In this document: positions 7,705 to 15,995 of the stretch, in pieces
Layout of the letters: every line of letters begins with the position of its first letter
How positions within the stretch are numbered: the stretch's first letter is position 1
From: an uncultured Saprospiraceae bacterium
GTDB lineage: Bacteria > Bacteroidota > Bacteroidia > Chitinophagales > Saprospiraceae
Direction of reading: 5' to 3'
Assembly (NCBI GenBank): GCA_937921775.1
Contig: CAKZUK010000134.1
Coordinates: forward strand, 1-44,051
DNA: 44,051 nt
Notes under the pieces: model-generated
What the model saw: only the letters and a program-made list of their open reading frames with translations
Told to the model about the DNA's origin: nothing
Database searches by the model: none
Translations under genes and position numbers: made by a program

Positions 7705-8649
7705 TTACACTTGAGACAAATTCACCGCATCTAAAACTTCAAAAGCAGTTTCTGCCATTTTATTCCCTTTATTATCCAACAATGGATTTACTTCTACAAA
7801 CTCGAGACAAGCTATTTTATTTGAAGCCATCAAACCATTGATTATTTCAATCACTTCGTGCTGATCAAATCCTTTTGCGACAGGTGTACCAGTTCCATAC
7901 GAAATCAAATCACAGTCAAGGCTATCAACATCAAACGATATATAAATCCAATCACAATCTTTGAGTCGTTCTAATGCCTCGTCTACACAAACTTTCAATC
8001 CGCGATGTCGAACTTCTGCCACCATGAAATTTTTGATACCGAATTTTTCGATTTGCTTATCTTCCGGTTCTTCGGTATCACGTACACCGAAAAAGACAAT
8101 GTCTTCTGCCTTTATATTCGCTCCATCAACGCCAATATTTTTCATGGCGTTCCAAAATTTTTGTGTTTCGTCGCTTACTACATTTGTGCTACAATCCATA
8201 TTATCGTCAGCAATTGATGCAGCCAATGGCATACCGTGTATATTTCCGGAAGGAGAAGTATAAGGTGAATGCAAATCAGCATGAGCATCAATCCATACAA
8301 CCCCTAAACGTTTTTCTGGTGCCGCAGCTTTTACACCACTAATCGTACCTAAAGCAGAAGAGTGATCTCCAGACAAAACCAAAGGGAAATAATCGTTGTC
8401 AATACTTTTCATTATACAAGCACTTAGCGTACTGCATTGATTAACTACCTGTCCAATTCGTTTTGCAAAAGAATTCTTGACCTTATCGTAAATAGATTCA
8501 TTCGAGGTGGGAACATCTTCAAAAGGATAGCGATTGAAAAAATCATTTCCTTGATTGATAGCAGCAATTTCTATGGCATCAATCCCCATATCAGAGCCAC
8601 GGGTACCGGCTCCAATATCTGATCTGTTCTTAATTATTTTTATCGTCAT
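7705..8649 (-). CDS. rocF: arginase-family hydrolase
   Basis: The 314-residue protein has all ureohydrolase metal ligands: His96 in SGDHSSALG, Asp121, His123 and Asp125 in IDAHADLHSP, and Asp240 and Asp242 in SFDVDSLDCD. SGNIHGMPL (134-142) carries the His that in arginases acts in proton transfer. YGTGTPVAKG (251-260) and EFVEVNPLLD (283-292) match the arginase substrate loop better than agmatinase or formimidoylglutamase. The likely reaction is L-arginine to ornithine and urea in the cytoplasm with a di-manganese centre. It sits alone on the minus strand, so it is probably used for arginine breakdown rather than as part of a biosynthetic operon. Confidence 0.88.
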   Translation of the reverse strand: MTIKIIKNRSDIGAGTRGSDMGIDAIEIAAINQGNDFFNRYPFEDVPTSNESIYDKVKNSFAKRIGQVVNQCSTLSACIMKSIDNDYFPLVLSGDHSSALGTISGVKAAAPEKRLGVVWIDAHADLHSPYTSPSGNIHGMPLAASIADDNMDCSTNVVSDETQKFWNAMKNIGVDGANIKAEDIVFFGVRDTEEPEDKQIEKFGIKNFMVAEVRHRGLKVCVDEALERLKDCDWIYISFDVDSLDCDLISYGTGTPVAKGFDQHEVIEIINGLMASNKIACLEFVEVNPLLDNKGNKMAETAFEVLDAVNLSQV

Positions 8650-8943
8650 AATGGTTAAATTGGAAAACCCGTGGTATCAAAAGCAGAATGATACTCCTAA
8701 ACCAACAGGCTAAATAAATTTCTAATATTCGTAAAGATATACAGATCAAAGGACTAAATGAAGATAGGGGCTTTATAATTGTGCTTGTTTAAGGCACTCT
8801 TTTGAGTCTATCCTATTCTCATGTTCAGTGCTAGTCAAAGTTGCAATCGCAGTACTTCTGAATTAGAGCACAAAGCTAGGAGAAAATCGTGTTAAAAGAC
8901 ATTCCCATTCCCAGCTATCTTCCAGCGGGGCAGCTTCCCCTTC

Positions 8944-9762
8944 TTATGCTTTGACCCCAATCACCTCTACCATATGTGGACAAAGGATAGTCGCTTCTGG
9001 TAAATACTCCAATTCATCCATTTCTTCCAGTCCTTCTTTACAAACTTTTTCATTGAGTAATCCCATTTCAACCAAACGAGGAAGATAGATATTGAAAAAA
9101 GATTTTGGCCATTGCCAAGTTAAGCTTTCCGGAGTCGCAAGCTTAGTCATAGGCCGAATATTAATGACTTCTAATCCTTGATTGTAAAACAGTTCTGGAA
9201 TATTTCTTCCAATGTCTATTTCACTTTCTGATGATTTGAAGCTATTCAAAGCTGCAGCTATACATTTATCTAGATTTGGGAAACTGGGTTCAGTTTGCAA
9301 GGTAGACCAATCGTAGTATTCCTGAACAACGAATGCACCTCCAGGAACCAAGGCCCTTCTTACTTTCGCAATAATCTCTTCCGGATTAGATATCCAAGCT
9401 AAAGCCCAACGGCAGTATGCTCCATCTAGACTTTCCTCTTCGAGTTCCATATCATCAAAGTCAGAACAGACCGCTTTTATGTTCAAGCCATGTAATTTAG
9501 TAGTACGACTTAAGAAATCGATATAAGCTTTTGATTTATCAATCCCGATCACCTCTCCTTGCTCACCTAACATATATGCGAGATCTTGTGTGCAAAATCC
9601 AGGGCCACAACCCAAATCAAGAATTCGTTGTCCTGCGCTAAATTCAGCAAGCTCCCAACCTCGCCGAGCTTCACTAGACCATACTTGATGCTGAAGCCCT
9701 AGGCGATGAAGTTCAGCCTTATCCGTTCCGAGGATATAAGCATTTTTTTCTTGTTTTGACAT
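8944..9762 (-). CDS. class I SAM-dependent methyltransferase
   Basis: This 272-residue protein contains the class I SAM-binding signature RILDLGCGPGFCTQDLA (residues 46-62), then EVIGIDKS (70-77) with the acidic residue that holds the ribose, and CSDFDDMELEEESLDGAYCRW as motifs II and III. The C-terminal third is all-helical and probably binds the substrate. It resembles UbiE/Methyltransf_11-type enzymes, but nothing in the sequence names the acceptor. Short intergenic DNA (8650-8943) without further genes separates it from the arginase gene, which it precedes on the same strand. Confidence 0.8.
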   Translation of the reverse strand: MSKQEKNAYILGTDKAELHRLGLQHQVWSSEARRGWELAEFSAGQRILDLGCGPGFCTQDLAYMLGEQGEVIGIDKSKAYIDFLSRTTKLHGLNIKAVCSDFDDMELEEESLDGAYCRWALAWISNPEEIIAKVRRALVPGGAFVVQEYYDWSTLQTEPSFPNLDKCIAAALNSFKSSESEIDIGRNIPELFYNQGLEVINIRPMTKLATPESLTWQWPKSFFNIYLPRLVEMGLLNEKVCKEGLEEMDELEYLPEATILCPHMVEVIGVKA

Positions 9763-10120
9763 GGTGGTTTATTTTGTAATAATGAAGTTGTTTTAGTTAA
9801 AAACTAAAGATCAGGGGACAAGATATAAGATTTACAATAAAAATTTCAGATCGTTTTTACTTTTCTTTTTTCTGCTTGACTTAAAGGATTGAATAGGCTT
9901 AACTGCCATAAGGATCTAAAAGCTTATTCAAAACAAAGAAACCCAATACGAATCAGCCATTTCAAGTGAACTAAGGTGAACAATACAGATGATTCTGGGT
10001 TAGTTTAGATGCACCCACATCACGTTCTTCGAACATATCAAAAAATAATTTTCTTAGTCAGGCAACCAATCTACTCATAGCTGCATATATGATTACGAAC
10101 TACAAAACTAACGCAACCTT
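9763..10120. promoter_or_regulatory. divergent promoter region of methyltransferase and sigma factor
   Basis: This 358-bp stretch between divergent genes holds no supported gene except a possible 11-codon leader ORF at its right end. A dyad TTTAGTT-aaa-AACTAAA (9792-9808) lies about 30 bp before the methyltransferase start and is a candidate operator. I could not place -33/-7 promoter elements with confidence. Confidence 0.35.
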
Positions 10121-10124
10121 GTGA
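10089..10124 (+). CDS. possible 11-codon leader ORF overlapping the sigma-factor start
   Basis: ATG at 10089 opens MITNYKTNATL and stops with TGA at 10122-10124. That stop overlaps the GTG start of the sigma factor (10121-10123) in the sequence GTGA. Such an overlap is typical of translational coupling. There is no proof that it is translated. Confidence 0.25.
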   Translation: MITNYKTNATL

Positions 10125-10681
10125 ATAAAACTGACCAACATATAATTCTTGCAAAAAAGGCAGCTAACGGAAACGAAGCTGCTTTCAGAGAACTCTATGA
10201 GGCCTATAAGCACAATCTTTTTACGATTTGCTTGAGATATGCCAAAGAGAGAGATCATGCTCAGGATTATTTACAAGAGGCTTTTATTAGTATTTATAAA
10301 AACCTTGGACAGTTTGATCACACTAAAGGCGCTTTATACACCTGGATGAAAAGAGTAACCATCAATACATGCTTGATGGATTTGCGAAAAGGAACTTTAT
10401 ATTTTGTAAGTATGACAGAGGCCATACATGTTGAAAATAATACCGAGGATGTATTATCTAAATTGTCTCTTCAAGAAATGCTACAAATTATATCATTGTT
10501 ACCTCCAGGATATCGAACTATTTTCAATATGTACGTGATCGATGGCTACAGCCACAAAGAGATTGCAGAACAACTAGGCATTACTGTCAGTACTTCTAAA
10601 TCTCAACTGATGAAGGCCAGAAATATATTAAAGAAAAAAATTTTAACTAATCACAACTCCCAACAGCACCATTATGGATAG
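10121..10681 (+). CDS. ECF RNA polymerase sigma factor
   Basis: This 186-residue sigma-70 family protein has region 2 (about 19-90: AAFRELYEAYKHNLFTICLRY, then DHAQDYLQEAFISIYKNL and TWMKRVTINTCLMDLRK). It also has region 4 (about 122-172: LPPGYRTIFNMYVIDGYSHK, then EIAEQLGITVSTSKSQLMKA with the helix-turn-helix). Regions 1 and 3 are absent, as in ECF factors. The start is GTG; no ATG upstream in frame fits the family N terminus. The gene overlaps the next one by 8 bp, so the downstream membrane protein is very likely its regulator, and the pair probably responds to an envelope signal. Confidence 0.88.
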   Translation: MNKTDQHIILAKKAANGNEAAFRELYEAYKHNLFTICLRYAKERDHAQDYLQEAFISIYKNLGQFDHTKGALYTWMKRVTINTCLMDLRKGTLYFVSMTEAIHVENNTEDVLSKLSLQEMLQIISLLPPGYRTIFNMYVIDGYSHKEIAEQLGITVSTSKSQLMKARNILKKKILTNHNSQQHHYG

Positions 10682-12230
10682 AATGGACGACATATGGAAA
10701 GATCGCTTTAATAGCGAAGACCTGCCCTTGGGAGAATGGAATACTCCTGATGACATCGTTTGGCAAAACATTGCCGATAGTACCGTTCGTGAGGATGGTA
10801 AACGGCGGGCTGTATTATGGATATGGACAGTAACTGGCTTATTCGTTTTACTACTTGGTATCATGCTTTTAAAAGGTAACAACTTTTTAAGTAATTCAGA
10901 GGACTCAATAGAAAATAATTCTATTGGCCAATTGATTCAATCTTCTAATACAAATGGCAGCTCAACCATAAATGAATCATCAGATAGCTCTTCTAAAAAG
11001 TATCATATTCCTACAGTTAACAATGCAGCAGTTAGCCAATTGACAGAAAAAGTCACCAACAGCAAATTAGCAGCTGAACAAACAGTAAGTAGTACTGAAA
11101 CAAATAAACAAAAGACTGCAATTACAGCTAACAAAAAACATAAATCTACAACAAGTAGCGACCGACTAGATGCTAATAAATTTAAAGAGAGTACCGACAA
11201 GACAAAGCTTGCCAATGAGTTAATCCAAAAACAAGAGGCTATCCCAGTAAATCAAAATTCGTTGCCGACGAGTATTAGTATTCAAGATCAGAAAGAAACT
11301 ACCAACAGCGGTACTACACTTGAGCTCATTACTAATGATGAAGCAAGCTCTCTGATCACAGTTGATCCTATTGGTCTCGATTTAACAACAACGGCAGCAT
11401 CAATTAAGGAAGTCGACTTAAACTTAAACGATGAATTAGATCAGCCTAAATCAGCGTTTCCAATTTCCATAACTGCCAGCATTGGTGCTTCTTATTGGAA
11501 ACATGAAATTAGCAAAAACTACACAAATGATTTATCCCCTTTCGACTTTAATTATACTAACGAATTTGGGTACTTACTAGATGTCGATGTTGCTGTCCCA
11601 TTAGGCAGTCGCTTTGCACTAAGCACAGGATTGGACTATGAGCAAATTAATATTTCTTCGGGACACAACAGTGAACTCAACTACAATCCTGCTGATGAAG
11701 GAACAGACCCTAGCAATGCCTATGCCCTTAGCTTAGCAACTCCTTATGGCCTGGCAGGTGCTGAATTCAGATTTGAACGTGGCGAAGAAGTTGGAGACGA
11801 TCCAGTAGAATTATTAGTAGATTTTCACTCCGGACATAGCATCCGAAACTTTAGTGTGCCGCTAAATCTTGAGTACTACCCTCTTGGAAAAAAACGGATC
11901 ATCAGTCCAATATTGAAAGCCGGATTTGGGGTCAATTACCTTAGCGGAATTTCAAATAAAATAAAATCAATTGACACGCACCATTCAGCTATTCAGTATG
12001 ACGATTCTGAATCTTCTAGCTTTATGGCTCCAAATATAACAAAATGGCATTATGACTATCGCCTCGGACTGGGAGCCCGTATACAATGGCGTAGTGACTT
12101 TGCGATTATCTTAAATTACGAACGAGTAGCTGGCATTAATCCAATATTCAAACAAGATGCTTACAATACTCGTATCAACCGCCAACACTTTAGTATTGGG
12201 CTAAACAAAGTCCTTCTAAATATCAGGTAA
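10674..12230 (+). CDS. anti-sigma-like membrane protein fused to an outer-membrane beta-barrel
   Basis: This 518-residue protein begins with a cytoplasmic segment (1-45, with WKDRF...W.NIADS). One membrane helix follows (about 46-66, AVLWIWTVTGLFVLLLGIML), then a Ser/Thr/Asn/Lys-rich linker of about 190 residues (68-260). Residues about 262-518 look like an outer-membrane beta-barrel of the PorT-like type: alternating aromatic strands such as ITASIGASYW, RFALSTGLDYEQI, NFSVPLNLEYYPL and NYERVAGINPIF. It overlaps the ECF sigma gene by 8 bp (ATG at 10674; a second ATG at 10683 is possible). The position and N terminus suggest that it holds and releases the sigma factor. The layout implies one chain crossing both membranes. 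The anti-sigma role is inferred; no zinc motif of the ZAS type is present. Confidence 0.72.
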   Translation: MDRMDDIWKDRFNSEDLPLGEWNTPDDIVWQNIADSTVREDGKRRAVLWIWTVTGLFVLLLGIMLLKGNNFLSNSEDSIENNSIGQLIQSSNTNGSSTINESSDSSSKKYHIPTVNNAAVSQLTEKVTNSKLAAEQTVSSTETNKQKTAITANKKHKSTTSSDRLDANKFKESTDKTKLANELIQKQEAIPVNQNSLPTSISIQDQKETTNSGTTLELITNDEASSLITVDPIGLDLTTTAASIKEVDLNLNDELDQPKSAFPISITASIGASYWKHEISKNYTNDLSPFDFNYTNEFGYLLDVDVAVPLGSRFALSTGLDYEQINISSGHNSELNYNPADEGTDPSNAYALSLATPYGLAGAEFRFERGEEVGDDPVELLVDFHSGHSIRNFSVPLNLEYYPLGKKRIISPILKAGFGVNYLSGISNKIKSIDTHHSAIQYDDSESSSFMAPNITKWHYDYRLGLGARIQWRSDFAIILNYERVAGINPIFKQDAYNTRINRQHFSIGLNKVLLNIR

Positions 12231-12261
12231 CAAATAATAAAATTTTTATTCTTTTAAAACT

Positions 12262-12281
12262 GACAGTTGTCTCAAACTGTC
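12262..12281. repeat. short inverted repeat between beta-barrel and fasciclin genes
   Basis: GACAGTT (12262-12268) and AACTGTC (12275-12281) are 7-bp perfect arms around a 6-nt loop, 32 bp after the stop codon. No T-run follows, so it may be an operator or a weak transcript end. Confidence 0.35.
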
Positions 12282-12367
12282 CCTATAAACTAATGAAGTT
12301 TTCGAAAATTATTTTGACAACTTTTATGAAAATCACTGATTACTAAAAAAAATTAAATCAACTCATT

Positions 12368-13501
12368 ATGACTAAGAAATTCACTATTACCTTTATGTTT
12401 GTGTTAACAAGTTTATTTGCTTTTTCACAAACTGTTGTTCAGCTTATTGTCGACAGCCCTAATCACAACACTTTGGAAGCTGCTGTTATTGCTGCAGAAC
12501 TTGATGGCGCGCTTAGTGGTGCCGGACCGTTTACTGTATTTGCACCTACAGATGCTGCGTTTGATCTATTAGGCCAAGCGACGATTGACGCTTTATTAGC
12601 TGATCCAACAGGAGATCTTCAACGCATTCTTTTGTACCACGTACTCGGAGCTGAGGTATTATCAACTGATCTTTCTGATGGTCAGTCTGCCACTACTCTA
12701 TTGGGACAAAACATTGAAGTCGATCTTTCATCTAGCGTCATGATTAACAACGCTATGGTGACCGTCGCAGACCTTGCGGGTACAAACGGTGTGGTCCACG
12801 TCATTGACGCAGTTTTGCTACCACCTGCCTCTACAGTAGTTGATGTCGTGGTAAATAGCCCAGATCACAATACGCTAGAAACTGCAGTGATTGCTGCTGA
12901 ACTAGATGATGTTCTAAGTGGCGATGGTCCATTTACTTTATTTGCACCGACGGACGATGCATTTGCAATGCTCGATCCAAGCACTTTAGCAACCTTGTTA
13001 GCGGACCCAACAGGTAACTTAGCAAGTATTTTGTTGCACCATGCAGTATCAGGAGAAGTACTATCAACAGATTTAAGTGACGGAATGATGGCGACCACAG
13101 TATATGGTCAAGATGTAGAAGTTACGATCAATTCTGACGGTGTATTCATTGATAATGCACAGGTTACCGTAGCAGACATACGCACACTCAATGGTGTAGT
13201 TCACGTGATTAATGCAGTATTATTACCAGACCTAACTTCTGTAAAAGACTTAAATGAAACAGTCCTCTCGGTATTCCCAAATCCTGCAACCAATCAATTA
13301 AATCTTGAATTCCCAGAAGAGATGATCAACCAGCGTGTATCTATTGATTTGGTAAATTCGAATGGTAAAGTCATGAAAAACTGGCAACTAAACGGTCAGA
13401 ATACCAATCTTGACATTTCACAATACCCTACTGGAATGTACTTCTTATTACTAACTAGCGATTCTCATTTTGCAAAAGCTAAGGTTGTTTTTGGAAAATA
13501 A
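12368..13501 (+). CDS. secreted protein with two FAS1 (fasciclin) domains and T9SS sorting domain
   Basis: The 377-residue protein has a signal peptide (1-20, ...LFAFSQ). Two FAS1 domains follow (about 22-152 and 155-287). Each carries the H1 box (FTVFAPTDAAF at 55-65; FTLFAPTDDAF at 189-199), the central YH or HH (90-91; 224-225) and the closing GVVHVIDAVLLP or GVVHVINAVLLP. The two domains are very similar, so they probably come from an internal duplication. Residues about 298-377 (VLSVFPNPATNQLN ... PTGMYFLLL ... KVVFGK) are a type-A T9SS sorting domain. FAS1 domains mediate adhesion. The gene lies 137 bp downstream of the sigma/beta-barrel pair and may be one of its targets, which is inference. 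Confidence 0.9.
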   Translation: MTKKFTITFMFVLTSLFAFSQTVVQLIVDSPNHNTLEAAVIAAELDGALSGAGPFTVFAPTDAAFDLLGQATIDALLADPTGDLQRILLYHVLGAEVLSTDLSDGQSATTLLGQNIEVDLSSSVMINNAMVTVADLAGTNGVVHVIDAVLLPPASTVVDVVVNSPDHNTLETAVIAAELDDVLSGDGPFTLFAPTDDAFAMLDPSTLATLLADPTGNLASILLHHAVSGEVLSTDLSDGMMATTVYGQDVEVTINSDGVFIDNAQVTVADIRTLNGVVHVINAVLLPDLTSVKDLNETVLSVFPNPATNQLNLEFPEEMINQRVSIDLVNSNGKVMKNWQLNGQNTNLDISQYPTGMYFLLLTSDSHFAKAKVVFGK

Positions 13502-13590
13502 GGAAAGTAATTAGTTGGTCAATTTATTTTAATGGAATATTCGTTTACAAACGAAGATAAAACTTAGTGGATTTAAACTTGACCATCCTG

Positions 13591-13622
13591 CGGAGCTGCA
13601 ATTATTGCAGTTCCGTTTTTTT
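13591..13622 (+). terminator. rho-independent terminator after the fasciclin gene
   Basis: CGGAGCTGCAA (13591-13601) pairs with TTGCAGTTCCG (13605-13615) with one mismatch and a 3-nt loop, followed by seven T (13616-13622). This is the cleanest terminator in the window. Confidence 0.85.
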
Positions 13623-13839
13623 ATGTCCCATTGGAATGAGCATTGGAATACTCTTTAAGGTGAGCTTCGCATGGCTTCACTCACAGTTGAACTCGTCTTA
13701 CCATTCCCTTTTCGACTGCAACTACCACCACTATTCTAATCAGCATTGAACGGAAACATTTTCAATACAATTGATAGATTAGTGTGTTTTAATTTTAATT
13801 TTACTTTTCATTTTAATATTAGTTCAAAATCAATATCCT
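13623..13839. other. non-coding stretch with weak palindrome before the aldo/keto reductase
   Basis: There is no supported gene. GTGAG (13660-13664) and CTCAC (13680-13684) enclose CTTCGCATGGCTTCA, and imperfect pairing of GGAAT/ATTCC extends further out. The GCTTCGC centre is shared with other palindromes of the window. The promoter of the following two genes must lie here, but I could not place it. Confidence 0.4.
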
Positions 13840-14730
13840 ATGTCTACACCTACACTTAACTTCAGTCCTTTTATTATAGGCACCATGCGCTTGGGAGAAT
13901 GGGGAGCAAAGATGACAAGCGCGCAACTTGAGGCTTTTGTTGAGGCTTGTCTAGAGCTAGGACTCAAGGACTTCGATCATGCGGATATTTACGGCAACTA
14001 CAGCACTGAAGCTGATTTTGGAAAACTTTTGCAGCAGCGACCAGATCTCCGAAGTAAAATTCAGTTGACCACTAAGAGTGGAATTAAACTCGTTTCTGAA
14101 AACAGAGCCAATCATACTATCAAATCGTACGACTCTTCAAAGGAACATATTATCGCCTCCGCCGAAAAATCATTAGCATATTTGTCGACAGACCACATCG
14201 ACTTGTTGCTTATTCATCGTCCTGATTACTTAATGGATCCACACGAGATTGCTGAAGCTTTTGAAATATTGAAGACATCTGGAAAGGTTTTACACTTTGG
14301 TGTATCCAACTTCACTCCTGTTCAGTTTGACCTGCTCAATAAATTTACACCTTTAGTCAACAATCAGATTGAAGCTTCAATTATGCATTTAAATCCTTTT
14401 GAAGATGGTACTTTGCTACAATGTCAAAAACATGGTATTCGACCAACTGCCTGGTCTCCTTTAGGAGGTGGCACTATTTTTCAAGAGAGCGATGACCCAA
14501 AAATTACACGCATTCAGTCGATTGGCAAAGCTATGGCTGAAAAACATGGTGTTCAATTGGATCAACTTTTAATGGCTTGGTTACTGATGCATCCTGCAGG
14601 GATTATCCCAGTATTGGGTACCTCCAAATTAGAACGAGTTAAAGATGCGATGCAATCTTTGAAGCTTAAATTATCAAGAGAAGAATGGTATGTACTTTGG
14701 AAAGCTTCTACCGGTGAAGAGATTGCTTAG
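13840..14730 (+). CDS. aldo/keto reductase (YdhF-like)
   Basis: The 296-residue NADPH-dependent reductase has the catalytic tetrad of the superfamily: Asp46 and Tyr51 in FDHADIYGNY, Lys79 in TTKSGI and His126 in LLLIHRPD. The motifs VSNFTPVQFDLL, AWSPLGGGTIF and IIPVLGTSKLERV match the cofactor-binding C-terminal part. The MRLGEW and IYGNYSTE pattern is closest to the YdhF branch, whose physiological substrate is unknown. A 21-bp gap to the following flavin monooxygenase indicates a two-gene operon, so both may act on the same small-molecule substrate. Confidence 0.85.
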   Translation: MSTPTLNFSPFIIGTMRLGEWGAKMTSAQLEAFVEACLELGLKDFDHADIYGNYSTEADFGKLLQQRPDLRSKIQLTTKSGIKLVSENRANHTIKSYDSSKEHIIASAEKSLAYLSTDHIDLLLIHRPDYLMDPHEIAEAFEILKTSGKVLHFGVSNFTPVQFDLLNKFTPLVNNQIEASIMHLNPFEDGTLLQCQKHGIRPTAWSPLGGGTIFQESDDPKITRIQSIGKAMAEKHGVQLDQLLMAWLLMHPAGIIPVLGTSKLERVKDAMQSLKLKLSREEWYVLWKASTGEEIA

Positions 14731-14751
14731 ACGATTAAAATTGAAATAAAA

Positions 14752-15903
14752 ATGAGTATAAACGTTCGATCAAGAAATATAGACGGCGCTGAAGTTTCCT
14801 GGTTTGCACCAATTTGCAATGGTGACGATGAGTTTCTTGGAGCACACAGCATGGCGCACAAAAGTAATTGGGCAAACACGTCCGAGATTTTGTTGACCGC
14901 TGATAAACTAGGTTATCGAAATATTTTATGTCCTTCCTCTTATCAAGTTGGACAGGACACGATGACCTTTGCCTCGGCTGTAGCTCCACTTACAAAAAAC
15001 ATTAATTTACTTGCCGCAATTCGTTGTGGAGAAGTACACCCTCCAATGCTAGCGCGTGCCATTGCTACCTTGGATCATATTCTACAAGGTCGGCTCACCA
15101 TCAATATTATTTCTTCTAATTTACCGGGCACTGAATTGAGCTCTGCTGATCGCTATCAACGCTCACGTGAAGTAATCGAAATATTGAAACAAGCTTGGAC
15201 ACAAGAGCACATCGACTTTAAAGGTCAATTTTACAACATCCAATTAGCTACAGATCCAGTCAAACCATATCAACAAAATGGTGGCCCGCTATTATACTTT
15301 GGAGGTTACTCCCCTCCTGGTGTTGACCTTTGTGCAGAACATTGTGATGTCTATCTGATGTGGCCAGAAACAGAAGAAAAAATTCAGGGACTAATGTCTA
15401 ATATGAGTGCCCAAGCTGCGACTTATGGCCGTACCGTTGACTTTGGTTTGCGCGTACATGTGATTGTACGTGAGACAGAAGATGAGGCTAAGGCTTTCGC
15501 CAAAAAGCTGATGACAAAAGTTGATGCTGATGCTGGAAAAGAAATTCGAGAACGGGCTTTAGATGCTAAATCATACGGTGTTTCTCGACAGACAGACATG
15601 AGAAATAGCGCTGATAATGATGGTTTTGTAGAGCCTCACCTTTGGACTGGAATTGGTCGGGCACGATCTGGTTGTGGTGCAGCTTTGGTTGGAACACCGG
15701 ATCAAATTCTTTCAAAAATTAGGCGATATATGGATATGGGAATTCGCTCTTTTATTTTTTCGGGTTATCCCCATTTGGATGAGTGTCGCTTGTTTGCCAA
15801 ATATGTGCTACCAGAGATTAATACGATTTCGATGCCGCTGGTACAAGGTCGGATTCCAGAAAGTGAACCGGAAACGCCGCTGGGCTTAGGAATTCGGAAG
15901 TAA
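14752..15903 (+). CDS. LLM-class flavin-dependent monooxygenase (SsuD-like)
   Basis: This 383-residue protein is of the bacterial luciferase-like fold. EVSWFAPICNGDD at the N terminus, INLLAAIRCGEVHPPMLARA with the HPP motif, GRLTINIISSNLPGTE and YFGGYSPPGVDLCAEHCDVYLMWPE match alkanesulfonate and related FMNH2-dependent monooxygenases. RARSGCGAALVGTPDQILSK near residue 305 is the conserved C-terminal GTP(E/D)Q segment. No flavin reductase (SsuE) or sulfonate transporter is nearby, so use of sulfonates is not established. It is the second gene of an operon with the aldo/keto reductase. Confidence 0.85.
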   Translation: MSINVRSRNIDGAEVSWFAPICNGDDEFLGAHSMAHKSNWANTSEILLTADKLGYRNILCPSSYQVGQDTMTFASAVAPLTKNINLLAAIRCGEVHPPMLARAIATLDHILQGRLTINIISSNLPGTELSSADRYQRSREVIEILKQAWTQEHIDFKGQFYNIQLATDPVKPYQQNGGPLLYFGGYSPPGVDLCAEHCDVYLMWPETEEKIQGLMSNMSAQAATYGRTVDFGLRVHVIVRETEDEAKAFAKKLMTKVDADAGKEIRERALDAKSYGVSRQTDMRNSADNDGFVEPHLWTGIGRARSGCGAALVGTPDQILSKIRRYMDMGIRSFIFSGYPHLDECRLFAKYVLPEINTISMPLVQGRIPESEPETPLGLGIRK

Positions 15904-15995
15904 CAGGGCCAGCTCAGGAACAATAACAGTTGTCTTTCTTAGCTAAACTAAATCTTCCTTTCATTAAAAATAGCTTAGGTCGTTGTTTTATTTTT

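Noticed and set aside
13567..13749. 60-codon plus-strand frame after the fasciclin gene
   Set aside because: It starts before and reads through a clear rho-independent terminator and has no protein-like features.
14752..15903. Sulfonate-utilisation (ssu) operon
   Set aside because: Only the monooxygenase is present; no SsuE reductase or SsuABC transporter lies nearby.
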